NCBI GenBank assembly: GCA_008000375.1
Contig: SMOI01000098.1
Span: 33,886-97,885, forward strand
Direction of reading: 5' to 3'
Length of the DNA: 64,000 bases
From: Poteriospumella lacustris
Lineage: Eukaryota > Sar > Chrysophyceae > Chromulinales > Dinobryaceae
The position numbers were made by a program, and so were the translations under genes. The notes beneath the pieces are model-generated. The model did no database searches, was not told the DNA's origin, and was given only the letters and a program-made list of their open reading frames with translations. Shown here piece by piece: positions 1-10,203 of the stretch (within the stretch, counting starts at the first letter, position 1; the number at the start of each line of letters is the position of its first letter).

Positions 1-688
1 GCCCCTGCGAAGTCAAGCGGAGGCTGCTGCTGAACATCTTGACCACAGGTTATTTTAGGATATAGTTCACCATTTGAATTCTGTCAAGCAAATTTGATAA
101 CGAAAGATAATATATTATAAATAAGATCTGAAGATAGTTGAGTAGCTATTTGTCTTGTCACTTTCTGAGGGTAGTTGTGCGTTCTTGTGGCATTCATTCA
201 TAACATCCAACTAATAATTCAACCGTTCCATTGTCGCGGAAGGTGCACGAAAGCAACAGTTGAATCCTTATTTCGATGGTGAGAAAGACCGCCAGACTAA
301 CGCATAACTACACTCAGAAAATGACATGATGGGTCGCATTTGGTTCGACAACGACGCTACCTACTCACTGTCGCATTTCATGGGCATTCTTCCACTTGAG
401 CCCACATAAGTATACAAATAGTTGAATTCTTAGCATAAGACGGAATTAAGAGTTGATTGTGCTGTAGAATGACCTCAATAGGCTCGTTGTTACTATGAAG
501 TCGATTTCGTTAGTTCGCGACCTACCTTGTACATAATATCAGCTTTGTATCATCTTATAGCATTCAAATATCCTAAAGTAAGTACAAGTTGCTTGACCAC
601 GACCATCAAACCAACCGCAGCTTCGCAGCTGACCATGCTTCATTGCACAATCTTTCATGCTAGCCTCTATTGATATCAACTCTGATTT
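1..688. other. Unassigned AT-rich 5' flank
   Basis: I see no convincing coding exon, RNA gene or repeat in this AT-rich stretch. It lies upstream of the PTP-like gene and may hold that gene's missing first exon(s), because the following reading frame opens without an ATG. A short ATG-initiated frame at 329-409 (about 26 codons) reads plausibly, but nothing links it by splicing. Confidence 0.4.
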
Positions 689-2251
689 GTGAGAGAGTAT
701 TCGAATGGATCCTTTGTGGAGCCTGGTGCGCAAATGAACGTGACCTACAAGCTGTCCGCCACAAAACCTGCAGGAGGAATTCTTGTAGAAGACTGCTCGT
801 CGATCTACGGCGATACTCAATTCCCTTATCGAATTGATATTTTCCCAAATAACAGCTTATCCTTGTGGAGATCTTGTGATGATGCTTATTATGGGACTTG
901 GATGAGAGATACGCGAGGTGATATTCAACGATTGCCGTCGTTGCTTCGATGGAAGCTGACCACCACTATGGGGTTTTGTCCTCATTTGCGCTGTCAGCTG
1001 GGGACAGTCTCCCATAGCCCCGCATATAGCAAATGCCCTACCGGATTGTGCTTCACGAAGTTAGAACATGGAGCGAGATCCTTCGGTGCTTGTTGCTTTG
1101 ATGCGAATGGAGTCTTTGATTCCGGAAACTTGATTGGCGTCGCCAATAAGTCCCAGTCAGTTCCGAAGCCTATCTACAAACACAGTGCAGTCCACCTAAA
1201 GAGCCAGGATTCCAGCCTTTTTGCGTCGTTCATCAACGCGAACTACGTGCACGATGGCTCGCTTATCGTAACGCAGTGTCCGATGCAGACCACCGTGGCT
1301 GACGTGTTGCAAATGATCTCGCAAGAAAGCATTTCTTTATGGATTCAAATGGCCCCTGAGAGTCTCAGCGGTCGATACAGCGATTGCCACCTGTTGCATT
1401 CCCTGCTGCCGCACTTCGATTACGACAGCAGCAGCTTGGTCGACTTTGAAAACGCTGAGCTCTTTCATCAATACTCCTCACTCATCAACACAATCAGTTT
1501 GTCACTTGAAAACTCTTCTGTGTCAACTTCACTGACCGTTCCCTCTGTGTTCGCTACGCCAGCATTCGAAATCCACCTGCTGTACATGCGGAAAGAGACC
1601 TGCGCCCCGCAGTGTACGTCGTCTCGGTTGCTCATGACGGTGTGGTTTCAGCAGTGGACCGACTTTGATGCGCCTTCTTCGACTCACTTTGATATGCTTC
1701 GAACGGTCGCACAGTTTGCGGCTGCGATGCCCTCCAAGGTCAATCGTCGCGACGTTGCGTCGCGGGTCGCGTTCAGCTGTCTCTCTGGGCGGGGAAGGAG
1801 TGGAACCATGGCTAGTCTGGTGGCGTATCTTCGGAGGAAAGAGGCGACCGTCGGCCACGACGCGTTGGTCGACGTCGTCGTGCGACTGCGCAGTCAACGA
1901 GATGGTATGGTCGAGACGCCCTCCCAGTACCGTGCGCTGTCTCTTCTCGCGGGCTTGCCAGACCCAGGCGGGGAAGCCGATGTACCATCAGTCGCCCCTG
2001 ACCAGACTCCTCTGTCGTGTGCCAGCCATCGACAAGAATCGTCGAATGAGTTCGCCGCGACCGCCCTTGGGACCGTCGGCCGGTGGCCACAGATTTCGTC
2101 CCGCCAGGCGCTGGCCGTCGCGTTCATTATCGGTGCACTTTTCGGTGCTGGCGCTGCTATCGCATGCGTACTCCTCTGTGTGCTTCGTCGCAAGTCGCCG
2201 CGACGACACCACCCTCTGTCTGTGCTCCCCGAGGAGCACAACGCACGGTGA
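689..2251 (+). CDS. Receptor-type protein tyrosine phosphatase-like membrane protein (5' end unresolved)
   Basis: Open frame of about 520 codons ending in TGA at 2249-2251. Residues ~170-230 match the PTP core (a FINANY stretch, then a segment like the family's TQGP region written VTQCP). A WPD-loop equivalent is present as WTDFDAP, and a signature CLSGRGRSG at 1779-1805 keeps the C-x5-R-S phosphate loop, so cysteine and arginine are retained. The residue before the cysteine is Ser rather than the usual His. A cysteine-containing N-terminal region looks extracellular. A hydrophobic segment near residues 467-492, followed by a basic tail, looks like a single membrane span close to the C terminus. 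The catalytic domain therefore lies on the same side as the N-terminal region, unlike classical receptor PTPs. The frame opens at a GTG; the first in-frame ATG is at 734, so upstream exons or the later start are possible. PTP membership is fairly secure; activity and topology are inference. Confidence 0.7.
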   Translation: MREYSNGSFVEPGAQMNVTYKLSATKPAGGILVEDCSSIYGDTQFPYRIDIFPNNSLSLWRSCDDAYYGTWMRDTRGDIQRLPSLLRWKLTTTMGFCPHLRCQLGTVSHSPAYSKCPTGLCFTKLEHGARSFGACCFDANGVFDSGNLIGVANKSQSVPKPIYKHSAVHLKSQDSSLFASFINANYVHDGSLIVTQCPMQTTVADVLQMISQESISLWIQMAPESLSGRYSDCHLLHSLLPHFDYDSSSLVDFENAELFHQYSSLINTISLSLENSSVSTSLTVPSVFATPAFEIHLLYMRKETCAPQCTSSRLLMTVWFQQWTDFDAPSSTHFDMLRTVAQFAAAMPSKVNRRDVASRVAFSCLSGRGRSGTMASLVAYLRRKEATVGHDALVDVVVRLRSQRDGMVETPSQYRALSLLAGLPDPGGEADVPSVAPDQTPLSCASHRQESSNEFAATALGTVGRWPQISSRQALAVAFIIGALFGAGAAIACVLLCVLRRKSPRRHHPLSVLPEEHNAR

Positions 2252-2396
2252 CTCGTCCACCAGCCGGCGAAATAAATTATAAAATTATGATTTGTACAGG
2301 TGCTGGTGACTGCTGGCCTCGAGAGTGGGGACTCGCCGTGGCGCGTCTCGTTATATTCTAACTAATCGTCGCAGGCGCGAAGAACGAAGTCGCTGT

Positions 2397-3644
2397 TTAG
2401 AAGTTGACCGCCTTCTTGATGGCCTCGAAGATCTTGGTCTGATCAGGCACATAGTATTTCTCGTGAACCAAGGGGAAGGGCGTGTCGTATCCAGTCACAC
2501 GCTGGATGGGAGTCTCGAGATTCAAAAAGCATTCTTCAGTCACCGCAGCAGAAATCTCGGCCGCATATCCGCCCGTTTTCTGAAATCGACGCAGTTAGAG
2601 CCACCAGTTCAACAGCAACCATTCCCATGTTCCTTACCGGGGCCTCGTGTGTAATGATCAATTTGCCAGTCTTGATGACGGAGTTGAAGACGGTTTCAGT
2701 GTCCCAGGGCAGCAGCGTGCGCAGGTCGATGATTTCGACGGAAATGCCTTGCTCAGCGGCCATGTCCGCGGCCTTGGCAGCCACGTTGACCTGGTTGCCC
2801 CAGGCGACGATGGTGACATCGGTTCCCTCGCGAGTGACCTTCGCCTTGCCGAGAGGAACCATGTAGTCGCCCACGGGAACCTCCTCGACGGCAGCGCGGT
2901 ACAGCGCCTTGGGTTCGAAGAAAACGACCGGGTCGGGAGAGCGGATGGAAGACAGCAGAAGACCCTTCGCGTCGGACGGACAGGAGGGCATGACGACCAC
3001 CAGACCGGGCGTGTGGCAAAAGTAAGCTTCGGGAGACTGAGAATGGTAAAGCGCTCCGTGACCGACTGCTCCGCAGGGCGTTCGGAAGGTCAAGCCACCG
3101 CAGTTGAACTCATTTCCAGAGCGAAAGCGGAACTTGGCGGCCTCGTTGACGATTTGGTCGAAGGCAGGAAAGATGTAATCTGTGAAGGTCCGCGAATCAT
3201 CGATCAGTAAAACGGTTGATGCAACCGCTCAGACAGTGAACAGTACCTGCGAACTGAATTTCGGCGATCGCTGTCTTTCCCATGGAGGCGTAGCCGATAG
3301 CAAAGCCTGAAAACAGTACAACAATATAAATAAAAGAACCCTTGACGTCAATTTCCGGGACAAGTGATCGCACCGGCAATGCCCTGCTCGCACAAAGGAG
3401 TGTTGAACACGCGATGCTTGCCGAACTTCTCCTGCAAACCAACGGAGCAGCGGAAGACTCCACCAAATCCAACATCTTCACCAAAGAGAATGGCAGAATC
3501 GTCCGTCTCCATCGCAATACGCATGGCATCATTGACAGCCGTGAAAAGGTTCATGCGCTTTGTTTCCAGACCAGTGGAGTTGAATCGCTTGGACACGGCA
3601 ACCGCCTGTCGCGAGCTACGGACGAATCTGCTCACCAACGCCAT
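2397..3644 (-). CDS. BCKDHB: 2-oxoisovalerate dehydrogenase subunit beta, mitochondrial (BCKDH E1 beta)
   Basis: Four exons, complement(2397-2579, 2638-3179, 3247-3306, 3374-3644), separated by GT-AG introns of 58, 67 and 67 bp; the spliced frame is 351 residues. With the alpha subunit this enzyme decarboxylates branched-chain 2-oxoacids in the mitochondrial matrix, using thiamine diphosphate, and passes the acyl group to E2. Diagnostic stretches include [18 protein letters not shown], the [13 protein letters not shown] core, [31 protein letters not shown] and [14 protein letters not shown], the last favouring the branched-chain over the pyruvate enzyme. I chose the ATG at 3642-3644 because it opens with an arginine- and serine-rich presequence ([17 protein letters not shown]). 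The frame also runs upstream to ~3857, so a longer leader is possible. The next gene but one on the same strand is the E2 of the same complex. Confidence 0.93.
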
Positions 3645-4021
3645 CTTGGGTACTATTCCAGTTGAAAATACTTGATTTATACTTGCTGGAACAACAGAGC
3701 TGGGTAGAGCAGTCGTTGTTGTGGATCCAAATTGAAGTCCACGAACGAATCGGAATCGCCTCGTCAACTTGCTGGCGCCGACGGTGACGGCAGAGGACAG
3801 GGGATTCGGAGAGGCACCCTGCGAGAGAAGACAGGAGTCTGTCCGTCGGAGAGACACTGCGACACCGTCGCGACGCGAGCACGACGAAAGATCCGGACGC
3901 TGGGACGCTCATGAGGCCTGATACAGACGCTGGCGTCGAAGGGAACGATATGGAATGACAACGGTCACCGCGTCTTCACAAGTTTGTGCGTGATCGTGTG
4001 TGATCTCCAGGCTGAAGAGCA

Positions 4022-4768
4022 ATGGCCGATAAGCAGAGGTCTCCGCCTCCGGTGCGATCGGAAGGTAATCCGTTCCGCAGCTCGAAGCCATCGGGGGTGG
4101 TTCGCGGCGATTTGAAAAAGAAAGTTAACGTAGGAAAAGAAGGAGAAACGCCGAAGAAATATTTTCAGTTTGACAGAGACACGAAAGTGTACGACCCGTT
4201 TTCCAATTTGAGCAACATCCAAGAGGACGACCGCGAAGAAGGCGCCGTCGATGCAACTGAAATGCCAGCGACGAGTGACAATTCGGAGGCTTCGCAATTC
4301 GAGGAGCCAACTTCTGCAGCCGAATTTTTACGCCAACTTGCTGCGGACAGCAGCGATAGACCGAAGACCAGCCGCGGAAAGTCGCATCCCTCGCCCGACG
4401 AGTTCTTCAATTATATCGTTCCCTCTCCGGAGAGCAATCGGAGAGGGGGTCGCAGTCGAATGGTGATAGATCACGCGAACAGCGACATAGCTTCGAAGAC
4501 AACCAGTGTCGCTGCCACAGATGGAGGCTCTGAACAGGACGACCAAACAACGTCGTCCAACTCGGAGCATCCGCACATCAAGTGGTCGGACGCCAAGGAC
4601 GAGCCAGCCGTCTCGGACAATGGCGACGGACCCCGCGAAGAGGCAGACACCGAGCGGCATGCCATATCTGACAACTATCTGCTTGGAATCAATCTGGACG
4701 GAGTGAGCCGTGACAAGCAAATAGCGCTTCTCGGTTGCTGGCTCTTTGGGTCAGCGCTGCGTATTTAG
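4022..4768 (+). CDS. Hypothetical acidic, disordered protein
   Basis: A 248-residue single-exon frame from an ATG in a reasonable context (gagcaATGGCC) to TAG. I do not recognise a family. Composition is rich in Ser, Asp, Glu and Lys, with an N-terminal proline/arginine patch, a basic segment near residue 35 and no membrane span, so most of it is probably disordered. A short stretch around KKYFQFDRDTKVYDPF looks more ordered. The last 20 residues differ in character (LLGCWLFGSALRI) and a GTGAGC donor-like site lies just before them, so the true C terminus may be spliced elsewhere. It sits between the two BCKDH subunit genes on the opposite strand. Confidence 0.55.
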   Translation: MADKQRSPPPVRSEGNPFRSSKPSGVVRGDLKKKVNVGKEGETPKKYFQFDRDTKVYDPFSNLSNIQEDDREEGAVDATEMPATSDNSEASQFEEPTSAAEFLRQLAADSSDRPKTSRGKSHPSPDEFFNYIVPSPESNRRGGRSRMVIDHANSDIASKTTSVAATDGGSEQDDQTTSSNSEHPHIKWSDAKDEPAVSDNGDGPREEADTERHAISDNYLLGINLDGVSRDKQIALLGCWLFGSALRI

Positions 4769-4993
4769 ACGCCTCGCGTCTACAACTGTAAATAGAACCC
4801 CCCCAATTACTATTCTTCCATTAACAACTGAATAAACATCAATTATTCGTTATTTTCGCTACAATTTGACGAGACGGTGCCGTTACAGGTCGCCCGTCGT
4901 GCGTCGTCTCTAAGTCTGCATCGCCTACGCTGCACAGAATATATTACAATGCGCCGATGACCTGGGGCCGCTTGGCGCAATACAGGCGACGAT

Positions 4994-6508
4994 TTACCGC
5001 ATCTCGGCCATCATCAAGTGGGGATGCTCCAGATAACGCTTCCAGACATTGGAGAACTTCGCGACCGTGGCGCCATCGACGACTCGGTGATCGGCAGACC
5101 AAGACACGTTCATGATGGTCACCGGCTTCACGTCGGCCTCGCCGTCTTCGATCTCTTCGACCGTTGCATTTTGACCCGTCTTCTTCGAGACGTAGCGAGG
5201 AAGCACTTGCAGTCGGCCGAAGGCGCCGATCAGAACCTGTGGCACTACCAGCACGGGCACCGCGTAGGTACCACCGACCGAGCCGATGTTGGAGATGGTG
5301 AAGGTGCCTCCCTGCAACTGCTGCTCGGTGATGGTGCCGTTCAAGGCAGCTTCCTGAAGCGCTGTCAGCTCGGTGGCGACTTCCACAATCGTCTTCGACT
5401 GCACAGCCTTCAAGACAGGGACAACCAGGCCCTTGGGCGTATCCATCGCGACGCCGATGTTGTGGTTGCCGTGGTGGGTCATCTCGGTGACGTCCGAGTT
5501 GACCGTCGCATTCAACTGCGGGTACTGAGACAAAGCCATCGAGGCGGCTTTGATAAGAAGAGGCATGTACGAGAGCTTGATATTGCGCTTCGCCAATGTC
5601 GATTTCAGCTCCGATCGCAACTGCTTAATGGCGTCGAACTGAATCTCCTCACAGTAGGTCAAGTGCTGCACCTGCAACGCCGCAGTCATGCTCTTGACCA
5701 TGAGGCGTTGAACGCCGCGGATAGGGACCTTCTGATCCACAGCTGCGGCCGCCGCGGTCGTCGTGGGAGCAGGAGTGGAAGCGGCAGAGCACTTCGGCGC
5801 GGTGTTCGAAATACCACGCGCCTTGTTCGAAACGAAGAGCAAAATATCCTCCTTGAGGACTCTCCCCTTGGGTCCCGTACCAGACACGTCCGCCAAGTTG
5901 ATGTTGTTTTCCTTGGCGATTTTTCTCACTGCGGGTGTGGTGAGGACTTTGTGATTGTTGGCGGTGTTGTCCGCGGCGGCAGGCGCGACGGTGGCGGCGG
6001 GCGTTGCTGCTGCAGCTGGTGCGGCCTTAGCCGCAGGGGTAGCTTTCTTATCCTCCACAGCGCCGGAAGTCGTCTCAATGTCAACCAAAGCAGCTCCGAC
6101 CTGACCAAAGGTGAAGCCATTAAGTGCGCGGAGGAGACAACTGCAGAACGAAGAGCCAAAATACCTTGACGATGGCGCCTTCAGGGTGATGGACTTTGGT
6201 AATGACACCCCCAAAGCGACTCGTGATTTCCACGGTGGCCTTGTCGCTCTGAACTTCGCAGATTCGGTCGAAGCTCTTCACTGTGTCACCTTCCTGCGAG
6301 AACAGGACGGTAAGAGCTTGCGAAACACTTTAGAGCACAAGTGACACGAGAGTACCTTAATGAACCACTTCATCAATTCAACTTCTGCAATTCCCTCACC
6401 AATATCGGCCAGCTTGAAAGGCACAACAGCCATGGTGCGCTTGCACTCATTGAAGATGAGCTTGGGCTGAACTTTGGAGACGAAGTTTCGTGCGGTGAAT
6501 GCCAACAT
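4994..6508 (-). CDS. DBT: Lipoamide acyltransferase of branched-chain 2-oxoacid dehydrogenase (BCKDH E2), mitochondrial
   Basis: Three exons, complement(4994-6100, 6165-6293, 6356-6508), with introns of 64 and 62 bp, giving 462 residues. E2 forms the core of the BCKDH complex: it carries the acyl group on a swinging lipoyl arm and transfers it to CoA. Domains in order: presequence; lipoyl domain ([19 protein letters not shown]..., lipoyl lysine in SDKAT at about Lys69); an Ala/Pro-rich hinge; peripheral-subunit-binding domain ([32 protein letters not shown]); and the CoA-acyltransferase domain ending with the active-site motif [10 protein letters not shown] (about His432 and Asp436). The ATG at 6506-6508 is used; an in-frame TTG just upstream is not a credible start. 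The GEGIAE and SADHRVVDG forms fit branched-chain E2 better than PDH E2. Confidence 0.94.
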
Positions 6509-6544
6509 TTCGCGAACGATCAACCTTGACGAAGTTCTATAGTG

Positions 6545-6967
6545 TCAGAAGATATGCAAGTCCGGATACCAAGGGTGTTCCGACTCACTGAGCCAATAAG
6601 ACAGATACACCAGGTCTTGGGTCTTCTTACGATGTTCTGATGGTGACCGAGGCGGCGACGGGGCAGCGAGGGCGCGCCGACACACCTTCAAGGCTGTGTC
6701 GTTCAACATCAACATCCCAGATCGCAGAGTATCCAGATCCTTCTGGTGGTTGCTGAGATAGGTCTCGTGCAATAGTATCACTTTTGTATCTGTATAACTG
6801 CCGAAGTAAACCTTCCTTGCCGTACATTCGGAACGGTTAAAGAAGTTGTTTCGCTTGGGGCAAAGCGCAAGGATATTTTTCATCGACTTGGTTCCTTGCC
6901 CGCCACCGCAGGAAGATCGAAGTGGGAAAGAAAACATCTCAGCGATATTGTGGCTGTCATCACGCAT
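6545..6967 (-). CDS. Possible small hypothetical gene
   Basis: A 140-codon frame from an ATG at 6965-6967 (a second in-frame ATG lies at 6883) to a stop at 6545. It lies between the E2 gene, 36 bp away on the same strand, and the divergent MYB gene. Composition looks protein-like (an FNRSECTARKVYFGSYTDTK segment, and a C terminus LVYLSYWLSESEHPWYPDL), but I recognise no domain. It may instead be the 5' region of MYB3R on the other strand. Existence is uncertain. Confidence 0.25.
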   Translation of the reverse strand: MRDDSHNIAEMFSFPLRSSCGGGQGTKSMKNILALCPKRNNFFNRSECTARKVYFGSYTDTKVILLHETYLSNHQKDLDTLRSGMLMLNDTALKVCRRALAAPSPPRSPSEHRKKTQDLVYLSYWLSESEHPWYPDLHIF

Positions 6968-7263
6968 CACTGTCTGCGCTTTCCGTCTCCTGCATCTCGC
7001 AGCTTTTCTTCTGTGAGATTTTCTGTCACAACTTCGATCGGCTGGCTCAACCTGATCTAGTTTTGTCTCTCTGTTTTCCCCGGGAAAAGTGGCCAGGAAT
7101 CGCAAAAACAGTGTTAAGTGATGCTCAAATCAGAGTCAAGAGACAAAGGTACGGTCCGCGGTTTTGTCCCCGACGAGCTTGCTGGCTGATTTTCGAATTT
7201 CGCGCAGTTTCGGAACTACCGTCCGATGAATTTCCCCTGGGGAGCTTGTCGTTTTCTGTAGAC

Positions 7264-9957
7264 ATGGAAGATATCGGAGATCTTACGGCATATCATCGGG
7301 TACGACTTTGCGCACTTGGTCCACCACTACAGCCCTTGACAGGCTTTTCTGTGTTCAGACTGGCGGCGACGGCAGCGACGACGACGACGACGATGAAAAC
7401 GGCGACTCTCAAACAGCTTTAAGTGGGGGCGATAAGCGCGCCAATTTCGGTGGGAAATGGACCTCTGAAGAAGACCAGCGTCTTCGCGACATCGTCAAGG
7501 CGCACGGAGCGAAAAACTGGAAGAAAATCGCGGGTTTCCTCGGCGACGTGCGGACGGATGTGCAGTGCTTGCATCGATGGAACAAGGTGCTTCGAGTAAG
7601 TTCCTTCCACCTGTTCTTAATATCTGTCGCTATTTACCTCATGCACGAGCAGCCGGGTCTGCACAAAGGGACGTGGACGAAGGAGGAAGATGCAGTGGTC
7701 TTCGAGATGGTCACGAAGCACGGCGTGGGGAAGGTCAAGTGGTCGTCCATTGCGGCGGAGGTAAGAGATCCATCGACATGGTCTGCGACGCTTCATCCTC
7801 AAGATGAGCTTCGATGTTCGCCGTGCAGCTGCCGGGCAGGATCGGTAAGCAGTGCCGCGAGCGGTGGTTCAACCACCTCGACCCGGCCATCAAGAAGGGC
7901 GACTGGACCGCCGACGAGGAGATGATCATCTTCCAGGCCCAACAGCACTTCGGCAATCGCTGGTGTGAAATCTCGAAGCTGCTCCCTGGCCGCACGGAGA
8001 ACGCGGTGAAGAACCGCTGGAACTCGTGCGCCATGCGCAAGTGGCTCAAAGATCACGATGTTACGCCGGGGCCGGCGACGGTCTTGAAGAACTCGACGAA
8101 GGCGGAGATGCTGCAGGCGGTGCAGCGCTTCAAGACGGCGCTCCAAGACGTCGGCGTCGTGTTGCAAGTCGACGCGTCGCTGGCGCTGACGGCGTTGCAG
8201 CCCGACCACCCCGCCGGCCCCGCGGCGGTGAGCAACGCCTCCGACTCATCTGGCGACGAAATGGCGGCGCCCGCCTCACAGCGTCGGAAACCGGTTGATT
8301 CGGATGACGACGCACCAACGGGTGGCAGCAAGCGCAAGGTGCCGAAGAAGGCGCCGAAGAAAGCGGCCCCTGCGCCCAGCGGCAGTCTGCAGACGTCGTC
8401 GCTGGACTCGTCCGACCGGTCGCTGTCGTCGCACGTGTCCAGCCACACGGGGCAAGTCTCCGACGCAGCGTCGCTGGGCACCGGCAGTCACGACAACGAC
8501 AACGGCAGCGCCAGCGCAATGAAAATTCCCGCGAACCTGCGACCGTCGTTCTTGTCGCTCAGCGGGCAGAGCGCGACGGGTGGGGCGGGCGCTGGGGGCA
8601 GCGGCGCGCCGCTGATGAGCAAAGAGGAGAAGGACGCCGCCAACTTCATCAACATGCTGCGCTACGTGCCATTCGCGTCGTCCAGCTCTGCAAGTTCCGC
8701 CGGGGCCGCGACAGCGCCGCCCGCCGCGCACACGTTGCCGATGATGCGCCGCACTGGGACGCCTAGTCATGGCGCGCCCATCACGCCGACGTTTGTGGCT
8801 CTGGAGCGCATCCGACAGCACATGACGCTTCGGGCCGCAGAGTCGAAGTCTTCGCCGGGCGCTGCTGTCGCGAGCACTGGAGGCGGAGGAGCGACGGCTC
8901 CAGTGACGATTACGCCGCGCGGCACAGCGCGCAGCGTCCACTTCGCCGACGAGTCGCAGCGGGCCAATGCCGCGATGAACACCCTCCTTGGCGGTGGGGC
9001 TGCGGCGCCTCCTGACGCAGAAGCGGCGTTTTTCGCGTCCATTCCGATGCTCTGCCTGCACTTCTTCCCGTTCCTCGCCGAGGACGTGCAGCGCTACCTG
9101 ACCAACCAACTGCTGTCGCGCTTCCAGCGCACGTCGATCACCCCGCGCAACTTCATTCTCATGACTACGCCGCGGTACACGCCTCACTCGACGAAGCTGC
9201 TCAAAGAGATTCTCCAGGTGCCCCTCGCGGGCAGCGTGCCGGGCGGCAGCGAGGACTTCGAGCAGGTGTTCAAGGTAAGGCCCGCCGCTGTGCGCGCTGC
9301 CACTCCGCCGCGCTCATCGACTGCACCCCCCTCTACTCACAGGATGACGAGGACGATGAGCCCTCGGCCACAGCTGAAGCCCCCAATCCGGCGCTGATGC
9401 ATGGTCGACTGCTCAATCAGACGGAGCCGCAGGCGCCGCCGGGCCGCCTCTCGTTGATGGACGAAGCGGCGGTGGACGCCGCCGTCGCGGTCACGCTGTT
9501 GATGGTGTCCATACCGCTCCACCAGGCGCAGATTGTCGCGCAAGTTCTCGAGAAGAACGAAGACAAGTTCATGGCGTCGTCGCACAACGAGCTCAACAGC
9601 ACGATCGCCAAGATCCTCGCGCAGAACCACCTTCTCCCGGACGCTGACGGCGCGGCCGGCGACGACGATGACGACGAAGATGCCTCCGCGCCCACCGCCA
9701 AAGGCGGCAAGGGTGCGGTGCCCCACGAGGACGAGTCCGCCGCGCGGTCTCGCGCTCTATTGGCGAAGAAAGCGGGTCGAAAGGTGGGGGCAAAGGTGGC
9801 GCGGTCGAAGCGCGTCCGCGAGTCGAGCGACGATGAAGGCGACGACAACGAGCACAACGACGCCGATGAGGAGGCCGACGCTGAGGAAGACGACAAGCAT
9901 GCCACCAAGCGGCAGAAGACTGCGCCGCCGCCAAGCGGTGCTCGCAGTCGGCGATAA
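7264..9957 (+). CDS. Three-repeat MYB transcription factor (R1R2R3-type)
   Basis: Five exons, 7264-7299, 7359-7595, 7653-7760, 7829-9274 and 9343-9957, give one frame of 813 residues; introns are 59, 57, 68 and 68 bp. After a short acidic leader, residues ~45-205 hold three MYB/SANT repeats: R1 [22 protein letters not shown]2 [21 protein letters not shown], and R3 [23 protein letters not shown]...[12 protein letters not shown]. The spaced tryptophans and the R2 [13 protein letters not shown] recognition helix are typical of animal c-MYB and plant MYB3R proteins, which act on cell-cycle promoters. The remaining ~600 residues are Ala/Ser/Pro-rich with an ordered segment around residues 520-600 and a basic, acidic-patched C terminus. 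Exons 2-4 each encode part of the DNA-binding domain, which strongly supports the splicing. Target genes are unknown. Confidence 0.92.
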
Positions 9958-10203
9958 CGACGCTGGCCGTCGCCTCGCCACATGCCCCATCAATACTTCC
10001 CCTGCGCGGCGCGCTCTGTCTGCGGTGGGCTGCCGGGCGGTGTCCTTCTTGCGGCCTGCTCTGCGGCCCACTGTATCTTAGAAGCTTTTCTTTGAATTTA
10101 TACGATTTCAGTGTATGCTACAGCTACGTCAGAAGACGTGGCGCGTTTTATCGTGTGTAGTCACTTAACAACCCCTTGCGACAGCCGACGGCGACGGTGC
10201 AGC

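Noticed and set aside
5018-6169. 383-codon plus-strand frame opposite BCKDH E2
   Set aside because: Runs through both E2 introns and is Arg/Gly/His-rich; the E2 gene explains the region.
7308-7925. MYB start at the long open frame beginning at 7308
   Set aside because: That codon is TTG; a 12-codon exon from the ATG at 7264 splices in exact phase to the acidic leader.
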